From an uncultured Pelagibacteraceae bacterium (GTDB lineage Bacteria; Pseudomonadota; Alphaproteobacteria; Pelagibacterales; Pelagibacteraceae), in assembly GCA_902518165.1 (NCBI GenBank), contig CABYFB010000008.1, positions 1-32,748 of the forward strand: 32,748 nt of DNA, in the 5' to 3' direction. The position numbers and the translations under genes were made by a program. Below, piece by piece: positions 1-7,376 of the stretch (positions within the stretch are counted from its first letter, which is position 1; each line of letters opens with the position of its first letter). The notes beneath the pieces are model-generated. The model had not been told where the DNA came from. It searched no databases and saw nothing but the letters and a program-made list of their open reading frames with translations.

Positions 1-286
1 TTAGATCTGCAGTAATAATTCTAGATTGTTTATTTTTGTCTTTAAAAATATCTTTTTCAATTTTGTCTAATTTTTTTTTAGAAATTATCGCAACTCCATT
101 ATATGATTTTTGACCAAATACATAATTCTGGTAATTTGATTTTTCAAAGTCTTCGTAAGGATAGTTTTCATCTTGAGCTTTGATCTCTTGCATAATTAAA
201 ATATCTGGTGAATATTTTTTTAAATACTCTTTAATATTTTCAATTCTTGCTCTTACAGAGTTAACATTCCAGGAACTAATTATCAT
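1..286 (-). CDS. xthA: Exodeoxyribonuclease III, N-terminal part (truncated by window edge)
   Basis: Reading the minus strand from the ATG at 286-284 gives about 95 residues with no stop before the window edge. The protein starts MIISSWNVNSVRAR and continues with SPDILIMQEIKAQ and YNGVAIISKK, the N-terminal signature of the exonuclease III/AP-endonuclease (EEP) fold. The Asn of SWNVNS and the Glu of MQEIK are metal and active-site positions in this family. The enzyme cleaves DNA at abasic sites and degrades 3' ends in base-excision repair. Its ATG overlaps by one base the TAA of the upstream Fe-S carrier gene (TAATG), so the two are probably one transcript and translationally coupled. The C-terminal part, with the catalytic Asp/His, lies outside the window. 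Confidence 0.93.
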   Translation of the reverse strand, partial: MIISSWNVNSVRARIENIKEYLKKYSPDILIMQEIKAQDENYPYEDFEKSNYQNYVFGQKSYNGVAIISKKKLDKIEKDIFKDKNKQSRIITADL

Positions 287-603
287 TAAAGCGAGAAAGA
301 TACGCCACAACCACAAGAAGATTTGCTTTGCGGGTTGTTTATTTTAAAAGAATCTCCGATTAATTCTTTTACAAAATCAACTTCAGATCCTTTTAGTAAA
401 TCTGCCGATGTTTTGTCGATAAGAATATTATCTTGTTGTAGATCATCATCCTTAGCAGAGTTATCAAATGAGAAATCATATTGAAATCCAGAGCATCCAC
501 CACCTTTAATAGCGATTCTAAAAAATGACCCTTTATCTTTTGATGAAAGAAGATGGTTTATCTGCTTTATAGCATTATCTGTAAATTTAATTTCTTTAAT
601 CAT
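286..603 (-). CDS. erpA: A-type iron-sulfur cluster carrier (ErpA/IscA/HesB family)
   Basis: This 105-residue protein has the family's three cluster-binding cysteines: Cys37 in GGGCSGFQY and Cys97 and Cys99 in the C-terminal SSCGCGVSF. Such proteins receive or carry [2Fe-2S]/[4Fe-4S] clusters and deliver them to apoproteins in the cytosol. I chose the ATG at 603-601 (MIKEIKFTDNA), which matches the usual family N-terminus. The reading frame stays open to an ATG at 690, but that extension would run 37 bases into the divergent dgt gene and adds a Phe/Leu-rich stretch unlike the family. It is followed without a gap by xthA. The exact subfamily (ErpA or IscA/SufA) is inferred from the xthA and dgt neighbours, common in alphaproteobacteria. 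Confidence 0.93.
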   Translation of the reverse strand: MIKEIKFTDNAIKQINHLLSSKDKGSFFRIAIKGGGCSGFQYDFSFDNSAKDDDLQQDNILIDKTSADLLKGSEVDFVKELIGDSFKINNPQSKSSCGCGVSFSL

Positions 604-625
604 AATTAAACATTGATAAAAACAA

Positions 626-631
626 TATAAT
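626..631 (+). promoter_or_regulatory. Candidate -10 element for dgt
   Basis: A perfect TATAAT lies 22 bases upstream of the dgt ATG, in the 50-base gap between the divergent Fe-S carrier and dgt genes. No convincing -35 box sits at the right distance, and such hexamers are common by chance in DNA this AT-rich. It is proposed only because the gap must hold start signals for both directions. Confidence 0.3.
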
Positions 632-653
632 AATATTTTGCCATTTTTAAAGA

Positions 654-1772
654 ATGAAAAATTACTCAAAATTAGGAACATTTGCTTCAAAAGGTAGACT
701 GTTCAAAGAAGCGAGCAATCCTTTCAGATCACCTTTTCAAAGAGATAGAGATAGAATAATTCATTCTACCTCATTTAGAAGATTGAAGCACAAAACTCAG
801 GTATTTGTGAATACTGAAGGAGATCATTATAGAACCAGAATCACGCATTCCATTGAAGTTTCACAAATTGCTAGAACAATTGCTAAATACTTAGGTTTAA
901 ATGATGATTTAGCTGAAACATTAAGTTTAGCTCATGATTTAGGTCATACCCCTTTTGGTCATGCGGGAGAAGAGTCTCTAAATGAATGTATGTATGAATA
1001 TGGAGGATTTGACCACAACCTTCAAACACTTAGGATAGTAATGTTCATTGAAAATAAATATTTTAAATTTGAAGGTCTTAATTTAACATTAGAAACATTA
1101 GATGGACTTATTAAACATAATGGTCCGGTAACAAAGCTAGTCAAAATAAATAATTTAATTGGTTTGAAAAATTTAAAAAATAAAATTAATTTTTCAAAAA
1201 ACTCCTCACTGGAGGCTCAAATTGCTTCTATATCCGATGACGTTGCATACAATAACCATGATATTCAAGATGGAATAAAAGCTAAATTGTTTAAGTTAAA
1301 CGATCTTAAACAAATCTCTTTTTTTGATGAAATTTTAAAATCATATAAAAATAAATTAAAGAGTGAAAATAATGATATTCTTGTATATCAAACTATAAGA
1401 GACTCTATAAATTTAATGGTTCAAGACTTAATAAAAACTACGACAAGAAACATTTTAGTGAATAAAATATTTACAAAAAAAGATGTATCAAATAAAAAAA
1501 ATCAAATTGTTGATTTTTCCAACAAATTAAAAATAACTATAAATGAGATTAGAGATTTCCTTAGAATAACTATGTACAATAATAAAGATGTACTAAAAAA
1601 AAATAACGAAGGAAAAAAGATAATTAAAAAGCTTTTTAGTGTAATTAACAAAAATCCAAAAAAGTACATTAAAACTAAATATTTAAAAACTAACAAAGAA
1701 AGAGCTATATCTGATTATATTTCTGGTATGACTGATAGGTACGCCATACAATTATATAGAGCATCAAAATGA
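654..1772 (+). CDS. dgt: Deoxyguanosinetriphosphate triphosphohydrolase-like HD protein
   Basis: This 372-residue HD-domain phosphohydrolase belongs to the Dgt family, which removes tripolyphosphate from dNTPs and so helps control the dNTP pool. The metal-binding HD residues are visible: His65 in RTRITHS, His94-Asp95 in LAHDLGHTPFGH, and the late Asp in SISDDVAYNNHD near residue 195. The opening FRSPFQRDRDRIIHS and RRLKHKTQVF are family hallmarks. Residues 160-190 and 250-340 are Lys/Asn-rich and diverged. Substrate specificity cannot be read from sequence; many alphaproteobacterial members act on several dNTPs. The start ATG at 654 begins at the expected distance from the RDRDRI motif. Its stop overlaps the argS start by four bases (ATGA), implying coupled translation. 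Confidence 0.96.
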   Translation: MKNYSKLGTFASKGRLFKEASNPFRSPFQRDRDRIIHSTSFRRLKHKTQVFVNTEGDHYRTRITHSIEVSQIARTIAKYLGLNDDLAETLSLAHDLGHTPFGHAGEESLNECMYEYGGFDHNLQTLRIVMFIENKYFKFEGLNLTLETLDGLIKHNGPVTKLVKINNLIGLKNLKNKINFSKNSSLEAQIASISDDVAYNNHDIQDGIKAKLFKLNDLKQISFFDEILKSYKNKLKSENNDILVYQTIRDSINLMVQDLIKTTTRNILVNKIFTKKDVSNKKNQIVDFSNKLKITINEIRDFLRITMYNNKDVLKKNNEGKKIIKKLFSVINKNPKKYIKTKYLKTNKERAISDYISGMTDRYAIQLYRASK

Positions 1773-3499
1773 ATATATTTGAGGAATACTTAAATAAAAT
1801 TTTAGATAAAATTAAATTAGCAAGTGAAGAAAAGCTAATTTTATTACCTGAAAGTTTATCTGGTATAAACGTAGACATACCTCCTAAAAAATTTAAGTGC
1901 GATCTGTCAACTAATGTTGCAATGGTTTTATCTAAAACAAATAATGAACCACCAATTAAAATTGCTGAAAAATTAAAAGATATTATTTTTAAAGACGATA
2001 ATAATGTTGAGAAGATAGAAATAGCAAAGCCTGGATTTATAAATATTATTTTAAAAAAAGAGTTTTGGACTTCATTTCTTTTAAATATAAATAATCTTAA
2101 CAATTTTGGCTCAGCACTTAAGGGCTCTAAAAAGAAACATTTAATTGAATTCGTGTCTGCAAATCCCACTGGACCATTACACGTTGGTCATTGTAGAGGT
2201 GCTATACTAGGTGATGTTATCTCTAATTTGCTAAAATTTAACAATCAAGAAGTTGTAAAAGAATATTATGTAAATGATCATGGTAATCAAATTTTACATT
2301 TTACTAGATCTGTATATTTGAGAATAAAAGAAAAATTAGATAATCAAACCTTTCCACTAAATGAGGATGATTTATATCCAGGAGAATACATCAAGGATAT
2401 AGCCCAACACATTATAGATAATAATAATGATTTACAATTTGATGATTATGAAAAAATAAAGTTAACACTTACTAAATTAGCAATTACAGAGTCACTTAAA
2501 CTCATTAAGACCAATTTAAATAATTTGGGAATTATTCATGATAATTTTGCGAGTGAGACTGAAATAGTTGAAAATAAAGAGGTTGATAAGGTTATTGAGA
2601 AACTTAAAAAAGATAAATTTGTATATATAGGAAAAATCAAAGCTCCCGAAGGAGAAGACACAACTAATTGGGTAGAAAGAGATCAGTTACTTTTTAGATC
2701 AACAGATTTTGGGGATGATAAAGATAGGGCATTACAAAAATCTGACAACACATGGACTTATTTTGCCGGAGATGTTGCGTATCATAATACAAAACTAAAC
2801 AGAAAATTTGATAAATTAATAAATATTTTAGGAGCGGATCATGCGGGTTATATAAAAAGAATTACATCTGTTGTTGAAGCATTATCTGGAGAAAAAAATA
2901 AATTAATTTGTAAAGTAAGCCAACTTGTTAAGTTAATAAAAGATGGCAAACCTTTTAAAATGTCTAAAAGAAAAGGTGATTACATTACCGTTGAAGATTT
3001 AATTTCTGAAGTAGGAAAAGACGCAACAAGATTTATTATGTTAAGTAGAAGCAATGATGCTGAATTAGATTTTGATTTTACAAAAGTAAAAGAAAAATCC
3101 AAAGACAATCCGCTTTATTATGTTCAATATTGTTATGCTAGAATTTCATCGGTTTTTAGAAATATAAATAAAAATATTGATGACAAGATTGATAATGAAA
3201 ATAATAATATGCAATTTAATAATGAAGAAATTGAAATTTTTAAAAAAATATCTGAATGGCCTAAATGTGTAGAAATTTCCACTAAAAAACTAGAACCTCA
3301 TAGGATCCCTGTATATTTATATGAGTTATCATCTCAGTTTCATTCCTATTGGAATATGGGAAAAGATGATGTTGAAAAAAGATTTATCAATGATGATAAA
3401 ACAATAAATGTAGAAAAACTAATATTTTTAAAATCTATTGCAAAAACAATTAAAACTGGAATGGATATTATAGGTGTTGATACACCTGAAAAAATGTAA
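1769..3499 (+). CDS. argS: Arginyl-tRNA synthetase
   Basis: This class I aminoacyl-tRNA synthetase charges tRNA-Arg in the cytosol; its 576 residues are a normal length. The HIGH-type motif is HVGH at residues 138-141, within ANPTGPLHVGH, and the KMSKR loop is at 397-401. The N-terminal additive domain (about 1-115) contains PPKKFKCDLSTNVAM, and the C-terminal DALR anticodon domain starts near YYVQYCYARISSVFR. It overlaps dgt by four bases and shares one base with the next gene (TAATG), so it sits inside an operon running from dgt toward nagZ and scpAB. No truncation or missing catalytic residue was seen. Confidence 0.98.
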   Translation: MNIFEEYLNKILDKIKLASEEKLILLPESLSGINVDIPPKKFKCDLSTNVAMVLSKTNNEPPIKIAEKLKDIIFKDDNNVEKIEIAKPGFINIILKKEFWTSFLLNINNLNNFGSALKGSKKKHLIEFVSANPTGPLHVGHCRGAILGDVISNLLKFNNQEVVKEYYVNDHGNQILHFTRSVYLRIKEKLDNQTFPLNEDDLYPGEYIKDIAQHIIDNNNDLQFDDYEKIKLTLTKLAITESLKLIKTNLNNLGIIHDNFASETEIVENKEVDKVIEKLKKDKFVYIGKIKAPEGEDTTNWVERDQLLFRSTDFGDDKDRALQKSDNTWTYFAGDVAYHNTKLNRKFDKLINILGADHAGYIKRITSVVEALSGEKNKLICKVSQLVKLIKDGKPFKMSKRKGDYITVEDLISEVGKDATRFIMLSRSNDAELDFDFTKVKEKSKDNPLYYVQYCYARISSVFRNINKNIDDKIDNENNNMQFNNEEIEIFKKISEWPKCVEISTKKLEPHRIPVYLYELSSQFHSYWNMGKDDVEKRFINDDKTINVEKLIFLKSIAKTIKTGMDIIGVDTPEKM

Positions 3500-3756
3500 T
3501 GCTAAAAGAGCTCAAATATCTATTTTATTTAATAATTATATTTTTCTTTCTATTTTTTACTCTAAGATATTATTTTTCAGACGACAATTTCAAAAAATCA
3601 TATAGAGCAGTTTCAAGTATTGATGAAAAAATCTCATCTAACGAAAATAATCTATTTATTCTTAAAAATGATACGGACAACATTATTGAATATGTAGAAT
3701 ACAAAAATAAAAACACAAAAAAATATTCTTTTTGGGAATTATTATATAATGATTAA
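3499..3756 (+). CDS. Small single-pass membrane protein of unknown function
   Basis: This 85-residue protein has a very hydrophobic segment at residues 8-25 (LFYLIIIFFFLFFTLRYYF) and a short polar tail rich in Asn, Lys and Glu ending WELLYND. I recognise no enzymatic motif. It is very likely a real gene: it starts on the last base of the argS stop and overlaps nagZ by eight bases, so it is embedded in a tight operon. In many alphaproteobacteria the gene between argS and nagZ encodes a larger membrane protein with a C-terminal SPOR (peptidoglycan-binding) domain. This one holds the position and the N-terminal anchor but no SPOR domain. Being its shortened remnant is inference from position only. 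Confidence 0.75.
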   Translation: MLKELKYLFYLIIIFFFLFFTLRYYFSDDNFKKSYRAVSSIDEKISSNENNLFILKNDTDNIIEYVEYKNKNTKKYSFWELLYND

Positions 3757-4699
3757 AAAAACTAGAGCTTTTATATGTGGCATTAGTGGACATAATTTAA
3801 AAAAAAGTGAAGTAAGTTTTTTAAAAAAATATAAGCCATGGGGAATAATCCTTTTTTCAAGAAATATAAAATCAATCAATCAAGTTCAAAAATTAACCAT
3901 TTCGATTAAAAAAATATTTAAAAATTCTAACTATCCAATTCTAATTGATGAAGAAGGTGGAAGAGTAAGCAGATTAAGAAAATTTATAGATAATTCTATT
4001 TTTAGTGCAAAATATTTTGGCGATTTATATTCAAAAGATAAAAAAAAATTTGATATTTATTTCAATGTTTATGTAAAGCAAATATCCTATTTGTTAAGAC
4101 TTATTGGTATTAATATTAATACAGTCCCCGTATTGGATTTAAGACGAAAAAAGTCTCATAAAATTATAGGTGATCGATCCTATTCAAATGATAGAAAAAC
4201 TCTGTCTAAAATTGGCGATATATCTATCGAAAAATTTCACGAAAATAGGGTTGGTACAGTAATTAAACATCTTCCAGGTCATGGTTTAGCTAAAGTTGAT
4301 AGTCATTATAAATTACCAGTTATAGACAAAGATATAAAGTATCTTAAAAAATATGATTTTTTTCCATTTACCAAAAAAAAATCTGTTTTAGGTATGACCG
4401 GTCACTTGTTGTTTAAGAAACTTGATCCGATAAATAACGTTTCACATTCTAAAAAAATCATAAAAATGATTAGAAGAGAAATATTATTCAAGGGAATATT
4501 AATGTCAGATGATATTTCTATGGGCGCTCTTAAAGGTAATTTAAAAAATAACGTTATTAAATCTTTTCGTGCAGGTTGTAATTTGGTGCTTCATTGCAAT
4601 GGAAAAATGAGAGAAATGAATGTGGTAGGTCAAAATTCACCTTATATCGATGATTTTATTGTAAAAAAAACTTCTAAATTAATTCAAATAATAAGTTAA
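3749..4699 (+). CDS. nagZ: Beta-N-acetylhexosaminidase, peptidoglycan recycling
   Basis: This glycoside hydrolase family 3 enzyme removes GlcNAc from 1,6-anhydro-muropeptides during cell-wall recycling. Seen in its 316 residues: the substrate loop IDEEGGRV (67-74), IIGDRSYS, KHLPGHG at 173-179, the general acid/base Asp184/His186 pair in KVDSHYKL, and the nucleophile Asp254 in MSDDISMGAL. There is no signal peptide, so it acts in the cytosol like E. coli NagZ. It overlaps the preceding small membrane gene by eight bases and is followed after ten bases by scpA, a typical alphaproteobacterial arrangement. It is slightly shorter than the usual 330-340 residues, with all catalytic positions kept. 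Confidence 0.96.
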   Translation: MIKKTRAFICGISGHNLKKSEVSFLKKYKPWGIILFSRNIKSINQVQKLTISIKKIFKNSNYPILIDEEGGRVSRLRKFIDNSIFSAKYFGDLYSKDKKKFDIYFNVYVKQISYLLRLIGININTVPVLDLRRKKSHKIIGDRSYSNDRKTLSKIGDISIEKFHENRVGTVIKHLPGHGLAKVDSHYKLPVIDKDIKYLKKYDFFPFTKKKSVLGMTGHLLFKKLDPINNVSHSKKIIKMIRREILFKGILMSDDISMGALKGNLKNNVIKSFRAGCNLVLHCNGKMREMNVVGQNSPYIDDFIVKKTSKLIQIIS

Positions 4700-4709
4700 A
4701 TTTAAATTC

Positions 4710-5441
4710 ATGAGTGATTCTTTAGAATTTAATGTTGATCTTAGTAATTACTCCGGATCATTAGAAATACTTTTAGATTTAGCAAAATCACAAAAAGTTG
4801 ATTTGGAAAATATATCAATCACCAAATTAGCAGATCAATTTCATGATTTTATAACCAAGACCGAAAATTTAAATTTAGAATTAGCCTCAGAATATTTGTT
4901 AATGGCTACCTGGTTAACTTATCTTAAATCTAAACTACTATTACCAGAAACAGAAGAAGAGGAATTTAAAGCACTTGAAGTGGCAGAGAAATTAAAGCTC
5001 CAACTTAAAAAACTTGAATTAATAAGATTATTGTCTTCTCAGATGCTGAGCAGAAAAAGATTAGGCAAAGATATTTTTATGAGAGGTTCAAAAAGTGGAA
5101 TGAGATCAATTTATAATTCTCAATATTCATTAACATTGTTTGAATTATTAAAAACGTATTCAAATATCGTAATGACAAAAGATTTTCAGAGAATGAATAT
5201 TCCGAAACTTCCAGTATTTACTACCGAAGAGGGTATTAAAGTTATAAAAGAGTTTTACAATAATTTAAATGATTGGAAAAATATGACTGATCTAATACCA
5301 AAAAATTTTAAAAATTCTAAAACTTTAAGTAAGACAGGTAATGCAGGAATTTTTGCTGGATCTTTAGAGCTTGCAAAAGAAGGTAATATATCTATTAAAC
5401 AAGATAATTTATTTGAGGACATATATATTAAAAAAATCTAA
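4710..5441 (+). CDS. scpA: Segregation and condensation protein A
   Basis: ScpA is the kleisin subunit that bridges the SMC dimer and binds ScpB for chromosome condensation and segregation. The family opening is clear: FNVDLSNYSGSLEILLDLAKSQKVDLENISI, followed by the leucine-rich helix YLLMATWLTYLKSKLLLPE near residues 62-80 and an acidic run EEEEFKALEVAEKL. The C-terminal part is diverged, as usual in this family. At 243 residues it is a normal length. It shares one base with scpB (TAATG), consistent with equimolar coupled production of the two subunits. Confidence 0.95.
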   Translation: MSDSLEFNVDLSNYSGSLEILLDLAKSQKVDLENISITKLADQFHDFITKTENLNLELASEYLLMATWLTYLKSKLLLPETEEEEFKALEVAEKLKLQLKKLELIRLLSSQMLSRKRLGKDIFMRGSKSGMRSIYNSQYSLTLFELLKTYSNIVMTKDFQRMNIPKLPVFTTEEGIKVIKEFYNNLNDWKNMTDLIPKNFKNSKTLSKTGNAGIFAGSLELAKEGNISIKQDNLFEDIYIKKI

Positions 5442-6133
5442 TGAATAAATTAAAAAAAAATAATGTTTTATCATTTCCAACTAAATTAAGTGATGTTGAT
5501 AAAGAAATAGAGGCTATTGTTTTTGCAGCTGCAGAGCCTTTAAATATTGAAACTATTGAAAATAAAATTTCAAAAAAGACAGATGTTGAAAAATCTTTAC
5601 TAAAACTTCAGAATTTTTATTCTGATCGTGGAATAAATTTAGTCTGTATATCCAATAAATGGTCTTTTAGAACTTCACCAAATTTATCCTCATTAATGTC
5701 TCAACAAAAAACTGTTGAAAAAAAATTATCAAAGGCTGCGATAGAAACACTTGCAATTATTGTTTATCATCAACCAGTCACTAGAGCTGAAATAGAAGAA
5801 ATTCGTGGAGTTGCTTTCGGGAATAATACACTTGAGATATTGATGGAATTGAACTGGGTTAGACCTCAAGGTCGAAAAGATGCCCCTGGTAAACCTATTC
5901 AATATGGAACAACAGATGACTTTTTAAGTCATTTCAATCTCCAAAAATTGTCAGATCTTCCAACCGTTGATGAATTAGGAACCGCAGGTCTTATTGATAC
6001 ATCTAGTGTAGATGCATCTATATTTGGAACAGGCAAATTCTATAAAGAAAAACAAGAGGATAAAAAGGAAAATATATACTCCGATATAGATGAGATGCTT
6101 AATAGCACTCTTAATACCGATAACGATAAATAA
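5441..6133 (+). CDS. scpB: Segregation and condensation protein B
   Basis: ScpB is the winged-helix (KITE) partner that dimerises and binds ScpA in the SMC complex. The family signatures are EIEAIVFAAAEPLNIETIENKI near residues 21-43 and the strongly conserved LSKAAIETLAIIVYHQPVTRAEIEEIRGV in the middle, followed by GRKDAPGKPIQYGTTDDFLSHF. The 230-residue protein ends in a poorly conserved acidic tail (KQEDKKENIYSDIDEM). It starts directly on the scpA stop. A 42-base gap separates it from tatA, the first real break in this operon since dgt. Confidence 0.96.
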   Translation: MNKLKKNNVLSFPTKLSDVDKEIEAIVFAAAEPLNIETIENKISKKTDVEKSLLKLQNFYSDRGINLVCISNKWSFRTSPNLSSLMSQQKTVEKKLSKAAIETLAIIVYHQPVTRAEIEEIRGVAFGNNTLEILMELNWVRPQGRKDAPGKPIQYGTTDDFLSHFNLQKLSDLPTVDELGTAGLIDTSSVDASIFGTGKFYKEKQEDKKENIYSDIDEMLNSTLNTDNDK

Positions 6134-6138
6134 AAAAA

Positions 6139-6152
6139 TAGTTTTAAAACTA
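6139..6152. repeat. 14-bp perfect palindrome between scpB and tatA
   Basis: TAGTTTTAAAACTA is its own reverse complement and begins six bases after the scpB stop codon, in the 42-base gap before tatA. It is followed by two copies of TTATAAG (6157-6163 and 6165-6171) just before the tatA ATG. It could be an operator-like dyad or a weak hairpin, but A/T-only palindromes of this size also arise by chance here. Confidence 0.35.
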
Positions 6153-6175
6153 AAATTATAAGGTTATAAGTAATT

Positions 6176-6373
6176 ATGAGTATAGGATTTTGGCAAATTG
6201 CAATTGTAGTAATTTTAGTAGTATTACTTTTTGGTAGAGGTAAAATCTCTAGTTTAATGGGTGATGTTGCTAAAGGAATTAAAAGTTTTAAAAAGGGTAT
6301 GGCTACAGATGCTACAGAAGATAGCCAACCAAAAAATATATCTGAAAATCAAGACTCAGACAAAAAAGAGTAA
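6176..6373 (+). CDS. tatA: Twin-arginine translocase subunit TatA
   Basis: TatA forms the pore-like assembly of the twin-arginine export system, which moves folded proteins across the inner membrane. Its 65 residues show the family layout: a short N-terminal transmembrane helix (about residues 5-19, [16 protein letters not shown]), the FGRGKIS hinge at 19-25, an amphipathic helix ([17 protein letters not shown]) and a disordered acidic/Lys tail. It is separated from tatB by only three bases. Confidence 0.96.
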   Translation: MSIGFWQIAIVVILVVLLFGRGKISSLMGDVAKGIKSFKKGMATDATEDSQPKNISENQDSDKKE

Positions 6374-6376
6374 TCA

Positions 6377-6613
6377 ATGCCACAGATCGGCTGGTTTGAA
6401 ATATTAATAATAGTATCTATTGCAATAATAGTTGTAGGACCAAAAGACTTTCCTGTGATGTTAAAAAAAGTTGGATCATGGATAGGCTCAGCCAAAAGAT
6501 ATTTTTCAGATGTTCAAAATCAAGTTACAGAAATAACGGATGTTTCAATTAAAGAAGAATTAAAAAAAAATACTGAAATTATGAAAGAGGATAAACCTAA
6601 AGATGACAGCTAA
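6377..6613 (+). CDS. tatB: Twin-arginine translocase subunit TatB
   Basis: TatB works with TatC as the receptor for twin-arginine signal peptides. It is told from TatA by Glu8 in the GWFEILIIVSI helix and the Gly21-Pro22 hinge in VVGPKDFP, all characteristic of TatB. An amphipathic helix follows (MLKKVGSWIGSAKRYF), then a charged tail. At 78 residues the tail is much shorter than in E. coli TatB (171 residues), as in many compact genomes. It overlaps tatC by 11 bases. Confidence 0.94.
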   Translation: MPQIGWFEILIIVSIAIIVVGPKDFPVMLKKVGSWIGSAKRYFSDVQNQVTEITDVSIKEELKKNTEIMKEDKPKDDS

Positions 6614-7376
6614 AAAAAAAGAAACAGGTTTTATAAGTCATCTTACTGAATTAAGACAAAGACTAATACATTCATTTATCTTCTTAGCAGTATTATTTGT
6701 AGTTTGTTACTATTTTTCTGAATACATATATGGATTTTTAGTTGAACCTTACGCTAATGCTGTAAAGGATGATAATGTTGATAGAAGATTAATCTTTACC
6801 GCTCTTCAAGAAACATTTTTAACATATCTTAAAGTTTCTTTTTTTGCTGCTTTCTTTGTGACCAGTCCATATATCCTTATTCAAATTTGGAAATTTATTG
6901 CACCAGGATTATACACCCATGAAAAGAAAGCAATTATGCCTTACTTAGTAATTACACCAATACTTTTTTTACTAGGAGGTATGCTTGTTTATTATCTAAT
7001 TATGCCACTAGCATTTAAATTCTTTTTATCATTTGAAAGTGCGGGACTTGGGACTAGCTTACCGATTCAATTAGAAGCTAAAGTTAATGAATACTTATCT
7101 CTTGTGATGAAGTTAATTTTTGCATTTGGATTAAGTTTTCAGCTACCAGTTGTATTAAGTTTGCTTGCAAGAATAGGAGTTGTAAATTCAACTTATTTAA
7201 GAGAAAGAAGAAAATATTTTGTTGTAATAATATTTGCTGCTGCTGCAATATTAACTCCACCAGATCCAATTACACAAATAGGTTTAGCAATACCTTTGTT
7301 AATTTTATATGAATTATCAATTTTTTCTGTAAATATTATCGAAAAGAAAGCTCAAGAGAGAAATGCACAATATTAA
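6603..7376 (+). CDS. tatC: Twin-arginine translocase subunit TatC
   Basis: TatC is the polytopic inner-membrane core that recognises twin-arginine signal peptides. The cytosolic N-terminal motif ISHLTELRQRLIHS (about residues 11-24) contains the conserved Glu16 of the signal-binding site. The periplasmic-loop signature TALQETFLTYLKVSFF follows, then six hydrophobic helices and the late AAAAILTPPDPITQIGLAIPLLILYE motif. At 257 residues the length is normal. It overlaps tatB by 11 bases and serS by 14, so the three tat genes and serS are translated from one message. At least one protein in this window, the M48 lipoprotein at 20339-21160, has a possible twin-arginine leader. Confidence 0.97.
   Translation: MTAKKKETGFISHLTELRQRLIHSFIFLAVLFVVCYYFSEYIYGFLVEPYANAVKDDNVDRRLIFTALQETFLTYLKVSFFAAFFVTSPYILIQIWKFIAPGLYTHEKKAIMPYLVITPILFLLGGMLVYYLIMPLAFKFFLSFESAGLGTSLPIQLEAKVNEYLSLVMKLIFAFGLSFQLPVVLSLLARIGVVNSTYLRERRKYFVVIIFAAAAILTPPDPITQIGLAIPLLILYELSIFSVNIIEKKAQERNAQY

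Noticed and set aside
603..690. Upstream extension of the Fe-S carrier to a start at 690
   Set aside because: It would overlap the divergent dgt start and adds a Phe/Leu/Tyr-rich stretch not typical of A-type carriers; the ATG at 603 gives the standard N-terminus.
1560..1630. Poly-A runs in dgt and elsewhere as programmed frameshift or slippage sites
   Set aside because: Runs of seven to ten A are frequent across the window as Lys codons; reading frames continue intact through all of them, and none sits at a gene end with an extension in another frame.
1705..2169. Minus-strand open frame of 154 residues across dgt and argS
   Set aside because: It lies opposite strongly conserved coding sequence, has no recognisable domain, and its composition is that of an antisense shadow.
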